Assembly: GCF_041320275.1 (NCBI RefSeq)
Contig: NZ_CP162023.1
Coordinates: 992,001-1,056,000 of the forward strand
Direction of reading: 5' to 3'
DNA: 64,000 bases
Source of the DNA: Mumia sp. Pv4-285
Lineage (GTDB): Bacteria > Actinomycetota > Actinomycetes > Propionibacteriales > Nocardioidaceae
The position numbers and the translations under genes were made by a program. Positions 59,565-64,000 of this stretch are shown in pieces; positions within the stretch are counted from its first letter, which is position 1; every line of letters begins with the position of its first letter. A model generated the notes under the pieces. The model saw nothing but the letters and a program-made list of their open reading frames with translations. It was not told the origin of the DNA and did not search any database.

Positions 59565-62192
59565 GTGCGCGCCCTGGCCCTGCGACTTCGCCCCGTCCTG
59601 ACCCGACCCTTCCTCATCGGTGTCGCGGTCGTCGTGGCGATCGCGCTCGTCGCCGTCGCGGCGCTCGCGGTCACGACGGTGCGCCGGCCGTTCCCTGAGC
59701 GCGCCGGCAATGTCCAGCTGGCCGGGTTGCGCGCCGACGTCGAGGTCCTCCGTGACGAGCAGGGGATCCCGCAGGTCTACGCGGACAGTGCCGAGGACCT
59801 CTTCATGGCGCAGGGCTACGTCCATGCGCAGGACCGCTTCTTCGAGATGGACTTCCGGCGCCACGTCACCGCCGGCCGCCTCGCCGAGCTGTTCGGCGAG
59901 AGCGCGCTCGAGACCGACAAGGTCGTCCGCACGATGGGCTGGCGCCGGGTCGCCGAGAAGGAGCTCGACGAGCTGCTGCCGGCGACGCGCCGCTATCTCG
60001 AGGCCTACGCGCACGGTGTCAACGACTACATCGCCGACCGCGAGCCCGGTGCCCTCTCGCTGGAGTACTCGGTCCTGTCATTGACGGGTTCCGACTACGA
60101 GCCCGAGCCGTGGACCCCGGTCGACTCGCTGGCCTGGCTCAAGGCGATGGCGTGGGACCTGCGCAGCAACATGTCCGACGAGATCGACCGGGTTCTGGCG
60201 ACGGAGAAGCTGTCCGAATCACAGGTCGATGCCCTCTATCCCGGTTTTCCGTTCCGCCGGCACGACCCGATCGTCACCAAGGGCACGGTCGTCGACGGCG
60301 CTTTCGACCAGTCCGCCGGACAGCGCCGCAACGCCGACACCGACCGGGCCTCGGCCGATCCCGACAGCGCCGACGCCATCAAGGGCGCGGACGAACGCGA
60401 CTCGGTCGGGCTCGGCGCCGCCAGTCTGCGCGACGTCATCGGGTCGATGCGCGGGGTCGCCGGCGTCGCGGCCGGTCTGCCGACCCTGCTCGGGTTCGGG
60501 GACGGGACGGGCTCGAACTCGTGGGCCGTGTCGGGTGATCGCAGTGCGACCGGCAAGCCGCTCCTCGCGAACGACCCGCACCTCGCACCGAGCGCTCCGG
60601 GCGTCTGGCACCAGATGGGGCTGCACTGCCGGACGGTGTCCGAGGAGTGCCCGTTCGACGTCGCCGGGTTCACGTTCTCCGGCATGCCCGGAGTGGTCAT
60701 CGGGCACAACGGCGACATCGCCTGGGGACTGACGACCATGTACGCCGACGTCACCGACCTCTACGTCGAGCGCATCGTGGGCGACCGCTACCTCCACGAC
60801 GGCGTGTGGAAGCCGCTCACGCAACGGACCGAGAACTTCGAGGTCGCCGGCGAGGACGAACCCGAGACGATCACCGTGCGCGAGACGCTCCACGGGCCGG
60901 TCCTCTCCGACGTGGACGACACGCTCGCGGAGGTGGGGGAGACCGAGGGCGGCGGGTCGGGCTACGGCATCGCCCTGCAGTGGACGGCGCTCGTCCCCGG
61001 CCGCACGATGGACGCCGTCTTCGGGATCGACAAGGCCGACGACTGGGAGTCCTTCCGGCGGGCGGCACGCCACTTCGACGTCCCGTCGCAGAACCTCGTC
61101 TACGCCGACCGCGACGGCAACATCGCCTACCAGGCGCCGGGCAAGATCCCGATCCGCACCCGTGGCGACGGGACCTGGCCGGTCCCGGGCTGGGACGCGT
61201 CGTACGGGTGGGACGGCTTCATCCCGTACGCGGAGCTCCCGCGGGTGCTCAACCCGCCCGAGGGCTATGTGGTGACGGCCAACCAGAGGGTCGTCGGCCG
61301 CCAGTACCCGTACCTGATCGGGACGGAGCAGGCCGCCGGCTACCGGAGCCAGCGGATCGTGGAGCTCATCACCGCCGAGTCGAAGCTGGACGTCGACGAC
61401 ATGGCGCGGATGCAGAACGACACGTACAACACCCAGGCGACCACGCTCCTGCCGTCACTCCTCGAGATCGACCTCGGCTCCGGCTACTACGCCGACGGCC
61501 AGAAGCTGCTCGCCGACTGGGACCTCAGGCAGGACGCCGACTCGGGTGCGGCCGCCTACTTCGCGTCGGTCTGGCGCAACCTGCTCGCGCGGACCTTCCA
61601 CGACGACCTTCCGCAGGACGTCTGGCCGAGCGGCGGCGAGCGGTGGTTCGAGGTCGTCCGACGGCTCCTCAACGCTCCCAACAGCATGTGGTGGGACGAC
61701 CGGACGACCAAGTCCGTGCGCGAGACGCGTGACGACATCCTCCGTACGGCGATGCGCGACGCCCGTGACGACATGACGAGCCGGCAGTCCCTCGACCCGA
61801 CCCGGTGGACCTGGGGGCGTCTGCACACGCTCACGCTCGAGAACGCGACCCTCGGCACCTCCGGCGTCGGCCCGGTCGAGGGGTTGTTCAACCGTGGGCC
61901 GTACGAGCTCGGCGGGGGTTCGGGCATCGTCGACGCGACCGCCTGGGACGCGGCGAAGGGGTACGAGGTCACCGCGGTGCCGTCGATGCGGATGGTCGTC
62001 GACCTCGACGACCTCGACCGGTCGCGGTGGATCAACCTGACCGGCGTGTCCGGCCACGCCTACCACCGCAACTACGTCGACCAGACGGAGCTGTGGGCGG
62101 AGGGCAGGACCTTGCCGTGGGTCTTCACGGCGAAGAAGGTCGAGGATGCCGCCGAGGACACCCTCACCCTGACCCCCGACCTGGAGGGTTAG
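59565..62192 (+). CDS. penicillin acylase family protein (Ntn hydrolase precursor)
   Basis: An 875-residue Ntn-hydrolase precursor of the penicillin G acylase/AHL acylase family. One hydrophobic N-terminal segment ('LIGVAVVVAIALVAVAAL', about 15-37) suggests export or anchoring. The alpha chain contains 'QVYADSAEDLFMAQGYVHAQ'. Autocleavage should occur before Ser317 in 'GTGSNSWAVSGDRSATGKPL', which becomes the beta-chain nucleophile, followed by 'LANDPHLAPSAPGVWHQMG'. The substrate could be a beta-lactam, N-acyl-homoserine lactone or aliphatic amide. GTG 59565 follows the CNNM pair by 16 bp. A repeat array starts 5 bp after the stop. Confidence 0.92.
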   Translation: MRALALRLRPVLTRPFLIGVAVVVAIALVAVAALAVTTVRRPFPERAGNVQLAGLRADVEVLRDEQGIPQVYADSAEDLFMAQGYVHAQDRFFEMDFRRHVTAGRLAELFGESALETDKVVRTMGWRRVAEKELDELLPATRRYLEAYAHGVNDYIADREPGALSLEYSVLSLTGSDYEPEPWTPVDSLAWLKAMAWDLRSNMSDEIDRVLATEKLSESQVDALYPGFPFRRHDPIVTKGTVVDGAFDQSAGQRRNADTDRASADPDSADAIKGADERDSVGLGAASLRDVIGSMRGVAGVAAGLPTLLGFGDGTGSNSWAVSGDRSATGKPLLANDPHLAPSAPGVWHQMGLHCRTVSEECPFDVAGFTFSGMPGVVIGHNGDIAWGLTTMYADVTDLYVERIVGDRYLHDGVWKPLTQRTENFEVAGEDEPETITVRETLHGPVLSDVDDTLAEVGETEGGGSGYGIALQWTALVPGRTMDAVFGIDKADDWESFRRAARHFDVPSQNLVYADRDGNIAYQAPGKIPIRTRGDGTWPVPGWDASYGWDGFIPYAELPRVLNPPEGYVVTANQRVVGRQYPYLIGTEQAAGYRSQRIVELITAESKLDVDDMARMQNDTYNTQATTLLPSLLEIDLGSGYYADGQKLLADWDLRQDADSGAAAYFASVWRNLLARTFHDDLPQDVWPSGGERWFEVVRRLLNAPNSMWWDDRTTKSVRETRDDILRTAMRDARDDMTSRQSLDPTRWTWGRLHTLTLENATLGTSGVGPVEGLFNRGPYELGGGSGIVDATAWDAAKGYEVTAVPSMRMVVDLDDLDRSRWINLTGVSGHAYHRNYVDQTELWAEGRTLPWVFTAKKVEDAAEDTLTLTPDLEG

Positions 62193-62196
62193 AGCG

Positions 62197-62398
62197 GGTC
62201 TCGATCGCTTCGCGCCTCGACCAGCGGTGGTAGGGCCGCCTCGACCAGCGGTGGTAGGGCCGCCTCGACCAGCGGTGGTAGGGCCGCCTCGACCAGCGGT
62301 GGTAGGGCCGCCTCGACCAGCGGTGGTAGGGCCGCCTCGACCAGCGGCCCCCCTGCTTCGTTGGTCGAGGCCGGAGCGCCAGCGGAGGATCGAGACCG
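62197..62398. repeat. dispersed repeat with 24-bp tandem array and inverted end
   Basis: GGTCTCGATCGCTTCGCG (62197-62214) leads into five full 24-bp units, CCTCGACCAGCGGTGGTAGG plus GCCG (62215-62334), and a partial sixth to 62347. An inverted, diverged end follows: TTGGTCGAGG (62361-62370) and GATCGAGACC (62389-62398) mirror the left side. It fills the 212 bp between two genes. Confidence 0.9.
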
Positions 62399-62404
62399 GC
62401 TTCG

Positions 62405-62974
62405 TCAGCGGGCCGGCAGGATCAGCGTCCGCTCCGGAGTGACGGCGACATCGACGCGCTGGTCGTGGGGCTCCGGACCGACGTCGTCGACGATCTCGTG
62501 GTCGTGCACGAGCGCCACCCGGGCCACCTCCGGACGTGCTTGGAGCGCCGCGTCGTAGAACCCGCCCCCACGGCCCAGCCGATAACCGGAGGTGTCGACC
62601 GCGAGCGCGGGGACGAGCACCACTTCGACTCGATCCAGGGCGTCCGGGTCGTCGTCCCCGGTGGGCTCCGGGATCCCGAACCGACCGACGGCGAGCGCGT
62701 CGCGACCGGTGTAGCGCAGCCACGTCATGCGGCGTCCAGGCAGTGCACGCGGCACCACGACCACGACCCCGTCGGCGAGGAGCCGGTCGAGCAGCGGCCA
62801 GGTCGGTGGCTCGCCGGCGATCGACAGGTACGCGGCGACCCGGCGGACTGCGCGCTCGTGGACGACTGCGCTCGCGCGGACGGCGAGTGCCGCCGCGGCC
62901 GCCTCCAGCGCCCGCTCGTCGAGCGTGGACCGGCGCTCGAGGAGGACCTCGCGCAGGCGCTGCTTCTCGGTCAC
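62405..62974 (-). CDS. 5-formyltetrahydrofolate cyclo-ligase
   Basis: A 189-residue enzyme that uses ATP to convert 5-formyl- to 5,10-methenyltetrahydrofolate. 'EKQRLREVLLERRSTLDERA' is the N-terminal helix, 'VAAYLSIAGEPPTWPLLDRL' and 'VVVPRALPGRRMTWLRYTG' follow, and 'GYRLGRGGGFYDAALQA' is the family's ATP/phosphate loop. The length is normal. GTG 62974 is the start by a TACCGT box exactly 6 nt before it, divergent from the UGPase with 30 bp between the starts. FmdB-5-FCL-MscL neighbourhoods are known in mycobacteria. Confidence 0.93.
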   Translation of the reverse strand: MTEKQRLREVLLERRSTLDERALEAAAAALAVRASAVVHERAVRRVAAYLSIAGEPPTWPLLDRLLADGVVVVVPRALPGRRMTWLRYTGRDALAVGRFGIPEPTGDDDPDALDRVEVVLVPALAVDTSGYRLGRGGGFYDAALQARPEVARVALVHDHEIVDDVGPEPHDQRVDVAVTPERTLILPAR

Positions 62975-62980
62975 ACCCCG

Positions 62981-62986
62981 ACGGTA
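62981..62986 (-). promoter_or_regulatory. -10 element TACCGT of the leaderless 5-FCL gene (minus strand)
   Basis: On the minus strand TACCGT ends 6 nt before GTG 62974. The opposing TACGAT box for the UGPase is only 5 bp away, so the two promoters are back to back. Confidence 0.5.
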
Positions 62987-62991
62987 GTGCC

Positions 62992-62997
62992 TACGAT
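62992..62997 (+). promoter_or_regulatory. -10 element TACGAT of the leaderless UGPase gene
   Basis: TACGAT ends 7 nt before the ATG at 63005. Any -35 must lie inside the divergent 5-FCL coding region. Confidence 0.5.
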
Positions 62998-63004
62998 GTT
63001 CGGC

Positions 63005-64000
63005 ATGAGCGCAGAGGGACTGACGGCCGCCCGTTCGGCGATGGAGGCGGCTGGTGTCCCGCCCCGAGCGATCGAGGTGTTCGCGCACTACTACGCCGAG
63101 CTCGAGGCCGGCGCGACCGGGATGATTCCCGAGGACGAGGTGGACCCGATCGAGGCGCCGCCACGCCTCGCGGACGCCGAGGTGGACGAGGCGACGATCC
63201 GCGACGCTCTCGCGCGAACGGTCGTGATCAAGCTGAACGGCGGCCTCGGGACGTCGATGGGCATGGACAAGGCCAAGTCCCTCCTCCCGGTACGCGGGGA
63301 CCGCTCCTTCCTCGACGTGCTGGCCGCGCAGGTGCTGAGGGTCCGCGAGGTCTACGACGTCGCCCTGCCGCTGCTCCTCATGGACAGCTTCCGCACGCGC
63401 GACGACTCCCTCGCGGCGCTCGCGGCCCACCCGGACCTCGAGATCGACGGGCTGCCGCTGGACTTCCTCCAGAACAAGGAGCCGAAGCTCCGCTCCGACG
63501 ACCTCACGCCGGTGTCGTGGCCGACCGACCCCAACCTCGAGTGGACGCCTCCCGGCCACGGAGACCTCTACACGGCGCTCGACGCCTCCGGTGCGCTCCA
63601 GGCGCTGCTCGATGCGGGCTACCGGTACGCGTCGGTGTCGAACTCCGACAACCTCGGCAGCTACCCGAACCCGAGGATGGCGGGCTGGTTCGCCCAGTCG
63701 GGTGCGCCGTACGCGGCCGAGGTCTGCCGGCGCACGGCGGCCGACGTGAAGGGCGGCTACCTCGTGCGCCGCAAGTCCGACGGCCGGCTCGTCCTGCGGG
63801 AGACGGCGCAGACACCGAAGGAGGACCAGGCCCTCGCCGACGACATCACCCGCCACCGGTGGTTCCACACCAACAACCTCTGGTTCGACCTCGAGGCGCT
63901 GGCCGCCGTGATCGAGGAGAGCGACGGAGTCCTCGGCCTGCCGCTCATCCGCAACGTGAAGACCGTGGACCCGACCGACTCCCGGTCGCCCGAGGTCATC
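63005..64000 (+). CDS. UTP-glucose-1-phosphate uridylyltransferase, UDPGP type (truncated by window end)
   Basis: The first 332 residues of a UDPGP-family enzyme that makes UDP-glucose from UTP and glucose 1-phosphate. The nucleotide-binding signature 'VVIKLNGGLGTSMGMDKAKS' near residue 77 is diagnostic. 'FLQNKEPKLRSDDLTPVSWP', 'WTPPGHGDLYTALDASGALQ' and 'YRYASVSNSDNLGSYPNPRM' are further core motifs, and 'RHRWFHTNNLWFDL' follows. This is the eukaryotic-like UGPase family, not bacterial GalU. The frame is open at 64000; 450-470 residues are expected. The leaderless -10 box supports the start. Confidence 0.92.
   Translation, partial: MSAEGLTAARSAMEAAGVPPRAIEVFAHYYAELEAGATGMIPEDEVDPIEAPPRLADAEVDEATIRDALARTVVIKLNGGLGTSMGMDKAKSLLPVRGDRSFLDVLAAQVLRVREVYDVALPLLLMDSFRTRDDSLAALAAHPDLEIDGLPLDFLQNKEPKLRSDDLTPVSWPTDPNLEWTPPGHGDLYTALDASGALQALLDAGYRYASVSNSDNLGSYPNPRMAGWFAQSGAPYAAEVCRRTAADVKGGYLVRRKSDGRLVLRETAQTPKEDQALADDITRHRWFHTNNLWFDLEALAAVIEESDGVLGLPLIRNVKTVDPTDSRSPEVI

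Noticed and set aside
62215-62347. CRISPR-like array of 24-bp repeats
   Set aside because: The units are directly abutting with no unique spacers, no cas genes are nearby, and the repeat matches a dispersed intergenic element.
62227-62442. 71-codon open frame of Pro/Val/Arg repeats
   Set aside because: It is the translation of the 24-bp tandem array; it has no ribosome site or homologous neighbour.

Overview
The window is chromosomal DNA from a high-GC Gram-positive bacterium of the Actinomycetota. The evidence is the strong G/C third-position bias, the many GTG starts, a mycothiol-dependent-type enzyme, actinobacterial DUF3027 and DUF2530 proteins, an actinobacterial-type SerC, an IdeR/DtxR repressor, and at least a dozen genes whose -10 hexamer sits 6-7 nt before the start codon (leaderless transcripts). 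A family such as Nocardioidaceae is my best guess, but this is inference. I see no phage, plasmid, rRNA or CRISPR; one tRNA (Arg-CCT) is present. Genes fill nearly all of the window.

Layout. 1-4.5 kb: end of an acyl-CoA ligase, a YihY membrane protein, and Lon protease behind an HspR-type (HAIR) operator. 4.6-8.5 kb: PadR regulator with an ABC ATPase and FtsX-like permease. 8.6-17 kb: a 43-aa ORF, a HAD phosphatase, a long cold-shock protein, DUF3027, a MarR-MFS exporter pair, DUF2530, a purine permease and a second MarR-MFS pair. 17-25 kb: mycothiol-type enzyme, membrane-anchored propeller-like protein, SerC, then a four-gene ABC-2 transporter plus DesK/DesR-like two-component operon, and an alpha/beta hydrolase. 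24.4-27.2 kb: a TetR gene divergent from a DrrAB-type ABC exporter. 27.2-32.3 kb: mutA-mutB-meaB (B12-dependent methylmalonyl-CoA mutase and its GTPase chaperone). 32.3-33.4 kb: a nuclease-like gene bracketed by two related long hairpins.

33.4-43 kb: citrate synthase divergent from PdxH, an MFS protein, a PadR regulator, an unrecognised protein, a GH13 glucosidase, a hotdog-like protein, a photolyase and IdeR/DtxR. 43-50.3 kb: a membrane GGDEF-EAL protein, PGPGW and other small membrane proteins, a Pcm-like methyltransferase, tRNA-Arg, a TetR-controlled ABC-2-like membrane protein with an unusually long inverted operator, and a secreted propeller protein. 50.3-55.4 kb: a probable gene remnant, GNAT, LLM flavin oxidoreductase, HAD-IIA phosphatase, aldo/keto reductase, and an epimerase preceded by a leaderless 20-codon ORF. 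55.4-64 kb: mscL, SAF protein, FmdB, two CNNM/CorC proteins, penicillin acylase, 5-FCL and a UDPGP-type UTP-glucose-1-phosphate uridylyltransferase running off the window.

The main theme is regulated export: five modules each pair a transporter with its own MarR, TetR, PadR or two-component regulator, and most have a palindrome at the promoter. Metabolism is represented by propionate/methylmalonyl, serine, citrate, PLP and folate steps. The most unusual points are the hairpin-bracketed nuclease gene, the leaderless upstream ORF at 54.2 kb, the long nested hairpin after lon, the dispersed 'GGTCTCGATCGCTTCG' repeat with a 24-bp tandem array, and the UDPGP-type enzyme standing where related genomes carry galU.
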